In this document: positions 17,122-25,351 of the stretch, one piece after another
Position numbering within the stretch: the stretch's first letter is position 1
How the letters are laid out: every line of letters begins with the position of its first letter
NCBI GenBank assembly: GCA_002427815.1
Contig: DIZF01000007.1
Coordinates: 98,707 to 162,706 of the forward strand
Reading direction: 5' to 3'
Length of the DNA: 64,000 bases
Source of the DNA: Ramlibacter tataouinensis
GTDB taxonomy: Bacteria; Pseudomonadota; Gammaproteobacteria; Burkholderiales; Burkholderiaceae_C
The notes under the pieces: model-generated
Databases searched by the model: none
What the model saw: only the letters and a program-made list of their open reading frames with translations
What the model was told of the DNA's origin: nothing
Translations under genes and position numbers: made by a program

Positions 17122-18887
17122 TGCTGTCCCGGCGCCGACTGGGATTGATCGCCCTGGCTGCGATTCCGCTGGCCGCGGTGCTGCCGCTGCCGGACTTCTG
17201 GATCACCCAGCTCAATTACATCGGCCTGTACAGCCTGACCTGCCTGGGCCTGGTGCTGCTGACCGGCGTCGGCGGCCTGACCTCGTTCGGCCAGGCCGCG
17301 TTCGTGGGCATAGGCGCGTACACCACCGGCTGGCTCACCGTGAACACGGGCATGTCGCCCTGGCTCACCCTCTGGATCGGCCTGGGCATCACCGGCGCCA
17401 GCGCGTTGGTGCTGGCCTTCATCACGTTGCGCATGTCGGGCCACTACCTGCCGCTGGCCACCATCGCCTGGGGCCTGTCGCTGTATTACCTGATGAGCAA
17501 CATCGACGCGCTGGGCAAGTACGACGGCATCCTGGGCATCCGCAGCCTGAGCCTGTTCGGCCACGACATCGGCCAGGGCCGCGGGTTCTTCCTGTTGACC
17601 TGGTCGCTGGTGGCGGCCTTCGCCGTGGCGTTGCTGCACCTGCTCGATTCGCGCGCAGGCCGCGCGATCCGCGCGCTCAAGAGCGGCGCCGTCATGGCCG
17701 AAGCGATGGGCATCAGCACTTTCCGCTACAAGGTCACGATCTTCGTGATCGCCGCGCTGTTCGCGTCGGTGTCCGGCTGGCTGTTCGCCCATTTCCAGCG
17801 CACCGTCACGCCCACGGCATTCGGCCTGAAGATGGGCATCGAATACCTGTTCATGACCGTGGTCGGCGGCGTCGGCCATGTCTGGGGCGCGCTGACCGGA
17901 GCGGCGCTCACCAAGCTGCTGGACGACCAGCTGCAGGTGTTGCTGCCGCGTCTCATCGGCACCAGCGGCAGCTACGAAGTGATCGTGTTCGGCATCGCCC
18001 TGGTGATGATGCTCAAGTACCAGCCCGATGGCCTGTGGGACTTCGTCGAGCGCAGGCTGCCACGGGCGCGGCGCGTGGCCGACTGGGCCGATGCGCCGGC
18101 CCTGCCCGAGAGCGACAAGCCGGCACCGGGCGAACTGTTGCTGAACGTGCAGGACGTGCGCAAGGAGTTCGGCGGCCTGGTCGCGGTGAACGACGTCAGC
18201 TTCCAGATCCGGGCCGGGGAGATCGTGGGACTGATAGGTCCCAACGGCGCGGGCAAGACCACCACCTTCAACCTGATCACCGGCGTGCTGTCGCTCACGC
18301 GGGGCGCGGTGTGGTTCCGGGGCCGGGTCCTCAACGGATTGCCGTCGCGCCGGATCGCCAGCTTCGGTGTGGCCCGCACCTTCCAGCACGTCAAGATGAT
18401 CCCGGACATGACGGTGCTGGAAAACGTCGCGCTCGGCGCGCATTCGCGCGGCCACAAGGGCGTGGTGTCCGCGATGCTGCGGCTCGACCGCGCCGAAGAG
18501 CGCGCGCTGTTCCGGGAAGCGCAGCGCCAGCTCGAGCGCATCGGCATGGGTGCGCACCTGCACGAGCTGGCGGGCAATCTGGCCATGGGCCCGCAGCGCC
18601 TGCTGGAGATCGCACGCGCGCTTTGCGCCGACCCGGCACTGCTGCTGCTCGACGAGCCGGCGGCCGGACTGCGGCACCAGGAAAAGCGGGCGCTGGCGCA
18701 GGTGCTGCGCCAGCTCCAGCGCGAAGGCATGAGCATCCTGCTGGTCGAGCACGACATGGACCTGGTGATGGACGTGTGCGACCGGCTGGTGGTGATGGAA
18801 TTCGGCACCCTCCTGATGGAAGGCTCGCCGCTGCAAGTCCAGCAAAGCCCCGAGGTGCGCGCCGCGTACCTGGGCACGGAGCACTGA
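17121..18887 (+). CDS. LivM-LivG fusion: LIV-type ABC permease plus ATPase
   Basis: 588 residues. Residues 1-about 325 are a LivM permease with eight or more membrane helices (GLTSFGQAAFVGIGAY is diagnostic). After a short hydrophilic linker, residues about 340-588 are a LivG ATPase with Walker A GPNGAGKTT near 373 and Walker B LLLLDEPAAG. The ABC signature reads LAMGPQR instead of LSxGQ; other LivG proteins vary here too. The start overlaps the livH stop as TGATG. The fusion fixes permease:ATPase stoichiometry; the second LIV operon in this window has the same parts as separate genes. Confidence 0.92.
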   Translation: MLSRRRLGLIALAAIPLAAVLPLPDFWITQLNYIGLYSLTCLGLVLLTGVGGLTSFGQAAFVGIGAYTTGWLTVNTGMSPWLTLWIGLGITGASALVLAFITLRMSGHYLPLATIAWGLSLYYLMSNIDALGKYDGILGIRSLSLFGHDIGQGRGFFLLTWSLVAAFAVALLHLLDSRAGRAIRALKSGAVMAEAMGISTFRYKVTIFVIAALFASVSGWLFAHFQRTVTPTAFGLKMGIEYLFMTVVGGVGHVWGALTGAALTKLLDDQLQVLLPRLIGTSGSYEVIVFGIALVMMLKYQPDGLWDFVERRLPRARRVADWADAPALPESDKPAPGELLLNVQDVRKEFGGLVAVNDVSFQIRAGEIVGLIGPNGAGKTTTFNLITGVLSLTRGAVWFRGRVLNGLPSRRIASFGVARTFQHVKMIPDMTVLENVALGAHSRGHKGVVSAMLRLDRAEERALFREAQRQLERIGMGAHLHELAGNLAMGPQRLLEIARALCADPALLLLDEPAAGLRHQEKRALAQVLRQLQREGMSILLVEHDMDLVMDVCDRLVVMEFGTLLMEGSPLQVQQSPEVRAAYLGTEH

Positions 18888-18888
18888 G

Positions 18889-19626
18889 ATGAGCCCAGCG
18901 ATCCTCAACGTCGACGGCCTGTGCGCAGGATATGGCAAGGCGCAGGTGCTGCACGGCCTGGCCCTGCACGCGGCGCCCGGCAGCGTGATCACCGTGATCG
19001 GTCCCAACGGCGCCGGCAAGTCGACCCTGCTCAATACGCTGATGGGCGTGCTCCCCTCCAGCGGAATGCTGCAGTTCGACGGCCAGGACATCGGCGCCAT
19101 GCCGCTGGAAGATCGGGTGATGCTTGGCATGGCGCTGGTGCCCGAGCGGCGCGAGCTGTTCGGCTCGATGGCTGTGGAGGACAACCTGGTGCTCGGCGGA
19201 TGGCGCCAGGTGCGCCTGCGCAACCGCCAGTGGCGCGACCGCCTGGACGACGTCTATGCCATTTTTCCGCGGCTGAAGGAACGCCGCATGCAACTGGCCG
19301 GCACCCTGTCCGGCGGCGAACGCCAGATGCTGGCGGTGGGCCGCGCGCTGATGTCCAGGCCGCGCCTGCTGATGCTCGACGAGCCCAGCCTGGGCCTGGC
19401 GCCGCTGGTCGTGCGCGACATTTTCCGCACCATCGTCAGCTTGCGCCAGACCGGCGTCACGATCCTGCTGGTGGAACAAAACGCCCGCGCCGCGCTCGAA
19501 GTTGCCGACCACGCCTATGTCCTGGAGATGGGCGAGATCGCCTTGCAGGGGCCGGCGCGCGAACTGGCCGCCGACCCGCGCCTGATCGATACCTATCTGG
19601 GCGCGGCCCAGGGCAGCACCAAGTGA
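18889..19626 (+). CDS. livF: LIV-type ABC transporter ATPase LivF
   Basis: 245 residues. Walker A GPNGAGKST at 38-46, signature GTLSGGERQM, Walker B LLMLDEPSLGLAP and the switch histidine region LLVEQNARAAL are all present. It starts one base after the LivM-LivG stop. It is the second ATPase of the operon's transporter, and its last codons overlap the GTG start of the MarR gene. Confidence 0.93.
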   Translation: MSPAILNVDGLCAGYGKAQVLHGLALHAAPGSVITVIGPNGAGKSTLLNTLMGVLPSSGMLQFDGQDIGAMPLEDRVMLGMALVPERRELFGSMAVEDNLVLGGWRQVRLRNRQWRDRLDDVYAIFPRLKERRMQLAGTLSGGERQMLAVGRALMSRPRLLMLDEPSLGLAPLVVRDIFRTIVSLRQTGVTILLVEQNARAALEVADHAYVLEMGEIALQGPARELAADPRLIDTYLGAAQGSTK

Positions 19627-20183
19627 CAAAGTTACCAACCAGCGCCGCGACGAAACCTCGGACCGCACCGAAACCCGCGCGCGTCGCCACCGCACCTGCC
19701 GTCGACCAGGTCGATGCGAGCTATCTGGAAAGCCTGCTCGGCTACAACGCCAGGCGCGCGGCACTGGCCGTGATCGAGGTGTTCCTGCAACGGATGGTGG
19801 TGTTCGAGCTGCGGCCGGTCGACTTCTCGGTGCTTTCCCTGATCGCGCACAACCCCGGCATCACCTCGCGCCAGCTGTGCACCACGCTGGGCGTACTGCC
19901 CCCCAACCTGGTGGGGATCATCAACACCATGGAACGGCGCGAACTCGTCACGCGCCGGCCGCACCCGCACGACGGCCGTGCCGTTGGGCTGCATCTGACA
20001 GCCAAGGGCCGCAAGCTCATGAGCGATGCCGAGCGCACGGCGGCCGATCTGGAAGCGCAGGTGGCCACATCGCTGTCGGCGGCCGAGGCTAAAACCCTGA
20101 TCAGCCTGCTGAAGAAGGTCTACCAGACACAGCAGGACGGCGCGGCCCGCGCGCCGCGTCGAGTGAGCGCCAACCATCGTTAG
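19623..20183 (+). CDS. MarR-family transcriptional regulator
   Basis: 186 residues with a winged helix at about 75-150 (ITSRQLCTTLGVLPPNLVGIINTMERR recognition region, then RRPHPHDGRAVGLHLTAKG wing). The GTG at 19623 overlaps the livF stop by four bases, implying translational coupling. MarR proteins commonly repress hydroxycinnamate genes and release DNA on binding the CoA thioester, as in FerR/CouR-type systems. That role is inferred from position. The basic N-terminal 35 residues are low-complexity and extra to the family. Confidence 0.9.
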   Translation: MTKLPTSAATKPRTAPKPARVATAPAVDQVDASYLESLLGYNARRAALAVIEVFLQRMVVFELRPVDFSVLSLIAHNPGITSRQLCTTLGVLPPNLVGIINTMERRELVTRRPHPHDGRAVGLHLTAKGRKLMSDAERTAADLEAQVATSLSAAEAKTLISLLKKVYQTQQDGAARAPRRVSANHR

Positions 20184-20206
20184 CCGGAAAAATTTTTTGC
20201 GCACGA

Positions 20207-20225
20207 TGCTATTGTTTGCATAGCA
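20207..20225. promoter_or_regulatory. Palindrome TGCTAT-N7-ATAGCA upstream of HxlR-like gene
   Basis: Perfect 6-base arms around TGTTTGC, in an AT-rich patch between the MarR gene and the HxlR-like gene at 20289. It could be an operator for either regulator. No transcription start can be assigned from sequence alone. Confidence 0.45.
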
Positions 20226-20288
20226 GGAACGCGTACACTCCACTCCCTGCCGCCGGCAAGCCCGGGCGCGGGGAGGAGACTGAGGTCC

Positions 20289-20597
20289 ATGAGTTCAAAA
20301 GAAAACGCCGCCATCAGCCAGTTGCTGGGGCTGCTGGAGTCGCGCTACGCCATCCGGGTGCTGTGGGCGCTGCGCGACGGCCACGCGCAGACCTTTCGCC
20401 TGCTCCAGGACAGCGTGGGCGGCATCACGCCCAACACCTTGAACACCCGCATCAAGGAGCTGCGCGAAGCGGGGCTCGTCAATCACGGCAGCGACGGCTA
20501 CGTCGTCACCTCTTCCGGCTCCGACCTCCTCAAGCGGCTGGCCGACCTGCCGGCCTTCGCGGCAAAATGGGTGGCGAGCCAGGCCAAGAAAAAATAG
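20289..20597 (+). CDS. HxlR-type winged-helix transcriptional regulator
   Basis: 102 residues, the compact size of HxlR proteins. The pattern LLESRYAIRVLWALRDG followed by TPNTLNTRIKELREAGLV is the HxlR winged helix, although the usual N-terminal cysteine is absent. A GAGGAG ribosome site lies 10-15 bases upstream. The C-terminus is lysine-rich. It may regulate the downstream FAH-family gene, separated from it by a hairpin. Confidence 0.8.
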   Translation: MSSKENAAISQLLGLLESRYAIRVLWALRDGHAQTFRLLQDSVGGITPNTLNTRIKELREAGLVNHGSDGYVVTSSGSDLLKRLADLPAFAAKWVASQAKKK

Positions 20598-20600
20598 CCC

Positions 20601-20623
20601 GGCCTGCGCGACGCCCGCAGGCC
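20601..20623 (+). terminator. Stem-loop after HxlR-like gene
   Basis: Perfect 8-base GC stem (GGCCTGCG/CGCAGGCC) with a 7-base loop directly after the stop codon. No strong U-tract follows, so termination may be partial. Confidence 0.4.
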
Positions 20624-20651
20624 CCACCTTCCCCGTTTTCCCCTCCTACCG

Positions 20652-21827
20652 ATGACGCCTTATCTTCTACCCGCCACCGCCCTTCCCGCCGACGCGGACA
20701 ACGCGGTCCTGATCGGCCGTGTGCAGCGCTCCGGTGCCGGCCACGTGCTGGTACAGGTCCGTCCTGACGGGGTCTACGACCTGTCGCGGCTGGCCCCGAC
20801 CTGCAGCGCGCTGCTGGACCTGCCCGATCCCGTCGCCGCGGTGCGCGGCCATCGCGGCGAGCGCCTGGCTGCCACCGAGGAGGTCCTGCGCAACAGCGCC
20901 TGCACCGCACGAGTTGAGGACTCCCCCTGGCTCCTGGCGCCTTGCGACCTGCAGGCGATCAAGGCGGCCGGCGTCACCTTCGTCGCATCGATGCTCGAGC
21001 GCGTGATCGAGGAGCAGGCGCGCGGCGATGCGAGTCGGGCCGAGTCCGTGCGCGCGTCGGTTGTCGCTGTGATCGGGGACGACCTCGGCGCAGTGCGGCC
21101 GGGCTCGCCCGAAGCGCAGCGGCTCAAGGAAGTGCTGATCGCCCAGGGCATGTGGTCGCAGTACCTGGAGGTGGGAATCGGACCCGATGCCGAGATCTTC
21201 ACCAAGTCGCAGCCGATGAGTGCGGTGGGCACGGGAGCCGAAATCGGCATCCACCCCAAAAGCGACTGGAACAATCCCGAACCCGAGATCGTGCTGGCCG
21301 TCAACAGCCGCGGGGCTGTCATGGGCGCCACCCTGGGCAACGACGTGAACCTGCGCGATTTCGAGGGCCGCAGCGCGCTGCTGCTGGGCAAGGCCAAGGA
21401 CAACAACGCGAGCTGCGCCATCGGCCCCTTCATCCGGCTGTTCGACCAACATTTCAGCATCGATGACGTGCGCCGCTGCGAACTCTCCATGCGGGTCGAG
21501 GGGCCGGACGGCTTCGTGATGGACGGCGCGAGCGCCTTGTCCATGATCAGCCGCGATCCGCTGGACCTGGTGGCGCAGGCCATCGGCGCCAACCACCAGT
21601 ACCCCGACGGCTTCGTGCTGTTCCTGGGCACCATGTTCGCGCCGACGCAGGACCGCCACGGTCCGGGCCAGGGCTTCACCCACGTGGTCGGCGACATCGT
21701 GGCGGTATCGACCCCCCGTCTCGGTACACTCGCCAATCGCGTCAACACCAGCGACCGCGTCGAGCCCTGGACCTACGGCACCATGGCCCTGATGCGCGAC
21801 CTGGCCCGGCGCGGCCTCATCGGCTGA
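20652..21827 (+). CDS. Fumarylacetoacetate hydrolase (FAH) family protein
   Basis: 391 residues. The C-terminal FAH fold carries the acidic metal-binding pattern (GPDAEIFTKSQPM, then EPEIVLAVN, then GNDVNLRDFEG). The large N-terminal region and the IHPKSDWNNPEPE wording place it with the FAH proteins that include 2-keto-3-deoxy-sugar-acid dehydratases. That would suit a sugar-acid pathway like the one at 1.9-7 kb, but it could also process a ring-cleavage product from the adjacent aromatic operon. Substrate undecided. Confidence 0.85.
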   Translation: MTPYLLPATALPADADNAVLIGRVQRSGAGHVLVQVRPDGVYDLSRLAPTCSALLDLPDPVAAVRGHRGERLAATEEVLRNSACTARVEDSPWLLAPCDLQAIKAAGVTFVASMLERVIEEQARGDASRAESVRASVVAVIGDDLGAVRPGSPEAQRLKEVLIAQGMWSQYLEVGIGPDAEIFTKSQPMSAVGTGAEIGIHPKSDWNNPEPEIVLAVNSRGAVMGATLGNDVNLRDFEGRSALLLGKAKDNNASCAIGPFIRLFDQHFSIDDVRRCELSMRVEGPDGFVMDGASALSMISRDPLDLVAQAIGANHQYPDGFVLFLGTMFAPTQDRHGPGQGFTHVVGDIVAVSTPRLGTLANRVNTSDRVEPWTYGTMALMRDLARRGLIG

Positions 21828-21863
21828 GACCGGCCATCCACACACAGCTCAAGGACTTCTCGA

Positions 21864-22214
21864 ATGATCACCACCCCCTCCGGCCTGCAGTACGAAGACA
21901 CCACCGTCGGTGGCGGAGCCGAAGCCAGGACCGGGCAGGATGTGCGCGTGCACTACACCGGCTGGCTCTACAACGGCGGCCAGCAGGGCGCCAAGTTCGA
22001 CTCCAGCCTGGACCGCAAGGACCCCTTCGCCTTCTCGCTGGGTGCGGGCATGGTGATCAAAGGCTGGGACGAAGGCGTGGCCGGCATGAAGGTCGGCGGC
22101 AAACGCACGCTGATCATTCCGCCGCAGCTGGGTTATGGCGCCGGCGGCGCCGGCGGCGTCATCCCGCCGAACGCAACGCTGAAGTTCGACGTCGAACTGC
22201 TCGACGTTCACTGA
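21864..22214 (+). CDS. FKBP-type peptidyl-prolyl cis-trans isomerase
   Basis: 116 residues, a single cytoplasmic FKBP domain without a signal peptide. The catalytic-pocket residues are seen in VHYTGWLY, KFDSS, MVIKGWDEGV and GYGAGG. It has a family-typical end, LKFDVELLDVH. It speeds proline isomerisation during folding, which suits its place just upstream of the grpE-dnaK-dnaJ chaperone operon, although it has its own leader. Confidence 0.95.
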   Translation: MITTPSGLQYEDTTVGGGAEARTGQDVRVHYTGWLYNGGQQGAKFDSSLDRKDPFAFSLGAGMVIKGWDEGVAGMKVGGKRTLIIPPQLGYGAGGAGGVIPPNATLKFDVELLDVH

Positions 22215-22220
22215 GCCACG

Positions 22221-22245
22221 GGCCGCTGCCGATAGCGTAGCGGCC
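22221..22245 (+). terminator. Hairpin downstream of FKBP gene
   Basis: Seven-base stem GGCCGCT/AGCGGCC with an 11-base loop, 6 bases after the FKBP stop, followed by a second small GCCC-AAAAA-GGGC hairpin. No T-run follows on this strand, so it is a weak candidate. Confidence 0.35.
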
Positions 22246-22284
22246 GCCCAAAAAGGGCCGGGCTTCACGCTAGAATCGCCGCCC

Positions 22285-22486
22285 ATGACAATCGCCGCCC
22301 CCTTGCCCGGCCGAGCGCCGCGCGGGGCGGCCACCTCGCGACCGTTGGTCGACCTGCTCGACCGGCGCGGCCGGCTACGTGCCCACGCCTCAGGGGGCGG
22401 AACTGGCCCGGCATTTCAAGCCGCTCGGCCGCTGGGCACTGGCCTGGGGCCAAGGCGCCATCCAGATTTCACCGGCTGATCAGTAG
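22285..22486 (+). pseudogene. Decayed HxlR-family regulator (internal deletion and frameshift)
   Basis: The ATG frame at 22285 gives an HxlR-like N-terminus (PLPGRAPRGAATSRPLVDLLDRRG). At about 22370 the similarity jumps to the +1 frame, which reads AAGYVPTPQGAELARHFK and then PLGRWALAWGQ up to TAG at 22484-22486, a typical HxlR C-terminus. The winged-helix core of about 50-60 residues between these parts is missing. A deletion with frame change explains this simply. An intact HxlR-like gene lies 2 kb upstream. Confidence 0.65.
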
Positions 22487-22494
22487 CGGCCTGC

Positions 22495-22518
22495 CTTGAA
22501 AAGGGCCGCACGACCCCA
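22495..22518 (+). promoter_or_regulatory. Sigma-32-type heat-shock promoter for grpE
   Basis: CTTGAA (22495-22500), a 13-base spacer, then CCCCA (22514-22518). This closely matches the RpoH consensus CTTGAA-N13/15-CCCCAT and lies about 40 bases upstream of the grpE start. Confidence 0.75.
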
Positions 22519-22556
22519 AGCTGCTTTGCAGCGTCATTACCAACGAAAACCAAGCC

Positions 22557-23165
22557 ATGTCCGACGACAACACCACCGCGATGTCCGACAAGAAACGAAT
22601 CGACCCCAGCATGAACCCCATGGACCGGACCCCGGCCGATGCCAGCCCTGAAGAGCGCGAGGCCGCGCAGGCCGCCGGCGAGGCCGACCTGCTGAGCCAG
22701 GTTCAGGCCGACCTCACGGCCCTGCAAGCGAAGAACGCCGAACTCGCCGAGCAGTTCCTGCGCGCCCAGGCCGACATGCAGAACACCCGCCGGCGCGCCG
22801 AAGATGAAATGTCCAAGGCCCGGAAGTTCGCGGTGGAAAGCTTCGCCGAGAGCCTGCTGGCGGTTGCCGACAGCCTGGAAGCCGGCCTGGCGATCAAGGA
22901 AGCCACCCCGCAGCAGATTCGCGAGGGCGCCGAAGCCACGCTGCGCCAGCTCAAGAGCGTACTGGAGCGCAACAAGGTGATCGAGATCAACCCCAGCCCG
23001 GGCGCGAAGTTCGACCCGCATCAGCACCAGGCGATTTCGGTGGTTCCCATGCCCACCGGATCCTCACAGGAAGCCAACACCGTGGTCGGGGTCCTGCAGA
23101 AGGGCTACCTGATCGCCGAACGCGTGCTGCGGCCGGCGCTGGTCACGGTTGCGGCGCCGAAATAG
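22557..23165 (+). CDS. grpE: Nucleotide exchange factor GrpE
   Basis: 202 residues. An acidic, flexible N-terminus (to about 35) precedes the long coiled-coil helix (LLSQVQADLTALQAKNAELAEQ...), and a C-terminal beta domain ends with VVGVLQKGYLIAERVLRPALV, the GrpE signature. It releases ADP from DnaK. A sigma-32-like promoter stands upstream and dnaK follows after 95 bases. Confidence 0.97.
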   Translation: MSDDNTTAMSDKKRIDPSMNPMDRTPADASPEEREAAQAAGEADLLSQVQADLTALQAKNAELAEQFLRAQADMQNTRRRAEDEMSKARKFAVESFAESLLAVADSLEAGLAIKEATPQQIREGAEATLRQLKSVLERNKVIEINPSPGAKFDPHQHQAISVVPMPTGSSQEANTVVGVLQKGYLIAERVLRPALVTVAAPK

Positions 23166-23179
23166 GGGCGCCCGCCGCG

Positions 23180-23206
23180 CTTGAAACCCCACAGCTTATC
23201 CACAAG
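23180..23206 (+). promoter_or_regulatory. Possible second heat-shock promoter upstream of dnaK
   Basis: CTTGAA at 23180-23185, then 13 bases, then TCCACAAG at 23199-23206. The -35 part is perfect but the -10 part matches the CCCCATNT consensus poorly. Confidence 0.3.
23196..23204 (+). promoter_or_regulatory. Perfect DnaA-box sequence TTATCCACA in the grpE-dnaK gap
   Basis: Exact match to the high-affinity DnaA box consensus, in a 95-base intergenic gap. It is a single box with no cluster around it, so it is not an origin. It could link dnaK expression to DnaA or be chance. Confidence 0.4.
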
Positions 23207-23260
23207 TAACCCACACCGAATCTGAATTGGCCTTCAGGGCCGCAAGCAAGGAGAAAGAAC

Positions 23261-25210
23261 ATGGGAAGAATCATCGGCATCGACCTCGGCACCACGAATT
23301 CGTGCGTGGCCATCATGGAGGGCAACACGCCCAAGGTCATCGAGAACAGTGAGGGCGCGCGCACCACGCCCTCGATCGTCGCGTACCAGGAGGACGGCGA
23401 GATTCTGGTTGGCGCGTCCGCCAAGCGCCAGGCCGTGACCAATGCCAAGAACACCCTGTATGCGGTCAAGCGCCTGATCGGGCGCAAGTTCGATGAGAAG
23501 GAAGTCCAGAAGGACATCCACCTGATGCCCTACCAGATCGTCAAGGCCGACAACAGCGACGCCTGGGTCGAAGTGCGCGGCAAGAAGCTCGCGCCGCCGC
23601 AGATCTCCGCCGAAGTGCTGCGCAAGATGAAGAAGACCGCCGAGGACTACCTGGGCGAGGCGGTGACCGAGGCCGTGATCACGGTGCCGGCCTACTTCAA
23701 CGACAGCCAGCGCCAGGCCACCAAGGACGCCGGCCGGATCGCCGGGCTGGACGTCAAGCGCATCATCAACGAGCCCACCGCGGCTGCGCTGGCGTTCGGG
23801 CTGGACAAGCAGGAAAAGGGCGACCGCAAGATCGCCGTGTATGACCTGGGCGGCGGCACCTTCGACATCTCGATCATCGAGATCGCCGACGTCGACGGCG
23901 AGAAGCAGTTCGAAGTGCTGTCCACCAACGGCGACACCTTCCTGGGCGGCGAAGACTTCGACCAGCGCATCATCGACTACATCATCGTCGAGTTCAAGAA
24001 GGACCAGGGCGTCGACCTGTCCAAGGACGTGCTCGCCCTGCAGCGGTTGAAGGAAGCAGCCGAAAAAGCCAAGATCGAGTTGTCCAGCAACTCGCAGACC
24101 GACATCAACCTGCCGTACATCACGGCCGACGCCAACGGCCCGCGCCATCTGAACATCAAGCTCACGCGTGCCAAGCTCGAGTCGCTGGTGGACGAACTGA
24201 TCGAGCGCACCATCGCGCCCTGCCGCATGGCGATCAAGGACGCCGGCGTGTCGGTGTCGGACATCCATGACGTGATCCTGGTGGGCGGCCAGACCCGCAT
24301 GCCCAAGGTGCAGGACAAGGTCAAGGAGTTCTTCGGCAAGGAACCGCGCAAGGACGTGAACCCCGACGAGGCCGTGGCCGTGGGCGCCGCGATCCAGGGC
24401 CAGGTGCTGGGCGGCGAGCGCAAGGACGTGCTGCTGCTGGACGTGACACCGCTGTCGCTGGGCATCGAAACGCTGGGCGGCGTGATGACCAAGATGATCC
24501 AGAAGAACACGACCATCCCGACCAAGTTCGCGCAGACCTTCTCCACCGCCGACGACAACCAGCCGGCCGTGACGATCAAGGTCTTCCAGGGCGAGCGCGA
24601 CATCGCGTCAGGCAACAAGCTGCTGGGCGAGTTCAACCTGGAAGGCATCCCGCCCTCGCCGCGCGGCCTGCCCCAGATCGAGGTGAGCTTCGACATCGAC
24701 GCCAACGGCATTCTTCATGTCGGCGCCAAGGACAAGGCCACCGGCAAGGAAAACAAGATCACCATCAAGGCCAATTCCGGCATCTCGGAAGAGGAGATCC
24801 AGAAGATGGTGAAGGACGCCGAGCTCAATGCCGCGGAAGACAAGAAGAAACTCGAGATCGTGCAGGCCAAGAACCAGGGCGAGGCGCTGGTGCACAGCGT
24901 GAAGAAGAGCCTGGCCGAGTACGGCGACAAGATCGACGCCGGCGAGAAGGAAAAGATCGAGGCCGCGCTGAAGGATGTCGAGACCGCGCTCAAGAGCGAG
25001 GACAAGGCGTCGATCGAGGAAAAGACCAACGCGTTGATGACCGTGAGCCAGAAGCTGGGCGAGAAGATGTACGCGGACATGCAGGCGCAGCAGACCACGC
25101 AGGCGGCGGGCGGTGGTGGCGGCGGCGCTGCCGGCGCCGAAGCCGCGGCGTCACGGGCGGCCGACGACAATGTGGTCGATGCGGAAGTGAAAGAAGTGAA
25201 GAAAGGTTAG
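23261..25210 (+). CDS. dnaK: Molecular chaperone DnaK (Hsp70)
   Basis: 649 residues. The ATPase domain opens with IGIDLGTTNSC at 5-15 and contains the phosphate loops VYDLGGGTFD and VILVGGQTRMP. The linker DVLLLDVTPLSLGIET leads into the substrate-binding domain near residue 390. The helical lid ends in a glycine/alanine-rich tail and DNVVDAEVKEVKKG, close to the EEVKD-type tail that binds co-chaperones. GGAG precedes the ATG. It works with GrpE and DnaJ encoded on either side. Confidence 0.98.
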   Translation: MGRIIGIDLGTTNSCVAIMEGNTPKVIENSEGARTTPSIVAYQEDGEILVGASAKRQAVTNAKNTLYAVKRLIGRKFDEKEVQKDIHLMPYQIVKADNSDAWVEVRGKKLAPPQISAEVLRKMKKTAEDYLGEAVTEAVITVPAYFNDSQRQATKDAGRIAGLDVKRIINEPTAAALAFGLDKQEKGDRKIAVYDLGGGTFDISIIEIADVDGEKQFEVLSTNGDTFLGGEDFDQRIIDYIIVEFKKDQGVDLSKDVLALQRLKEAAEKAKIELSSNSQTDINLPYITADANGPRHLNIKLTRAKLESLVDELIERTIAPCRMAIKDAGVSVSDIHDVILVGGQTRMPKVQDKVKEFFGKEPRKDVNPDEAVAVGAAIQGQVLGGERKDVLLLDVTPLSLGIETLGGVMTKMIQKNTTIPTKFAQTFSTADDNQPAVTIKVFQGERDIASGNKLLGEFNLEGIPPSPRGLPQIEVSFDIDANGILHVGAKDKATGKENKITIKANSGISEEEIQKMVKDAELNAAEDKKKLEIVQAKNQGEALVHSVKKSLAEYGDKIDAGEKEKIEAALKDVETALKSEDKASIEEKTNALMTVSQKLGEKMYADMQAQQTTQAAGGGGGGAAGAEAAASRAADDNVVDAEVKEVKKG

Positions 25211-25237
25211 ACGCGGACGCTGCGCGCCGCGCTGACT

Positions 25238-25285
25238 CGCCGCGTTCGACTGATACCCTTGGGGGATCGTCAACGCGGCGTTTTT
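25238..25285 (+). terminator. Intrinsic terminator between dnaK and dnaJ
   Basis: Perfect 9-base stem CGCCGCGTT (25238-25246)/AACGCGGCG (25272-25280), extendable by GAC/GTC past one bulged base, followed at once by TTTTT (25281-25285). It should stop part of the dnaK transcript, so dnaJ may be expressed at lower level or from its own promoter. Confidence 0.75.
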
Positions 25286-25351
25286 GCTGGCGCGAGATCG
25301 GGAATGCGTCGGCCGGCGAGGCGTTTTAGCTGGATGAGTTGACAGAAGAAC

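Noticed and set aside
23196..23204. Replication origin
   Set aside because: Only one DnaA box, with no AT-rich unwinding region, dnaA or dnaN nearby.
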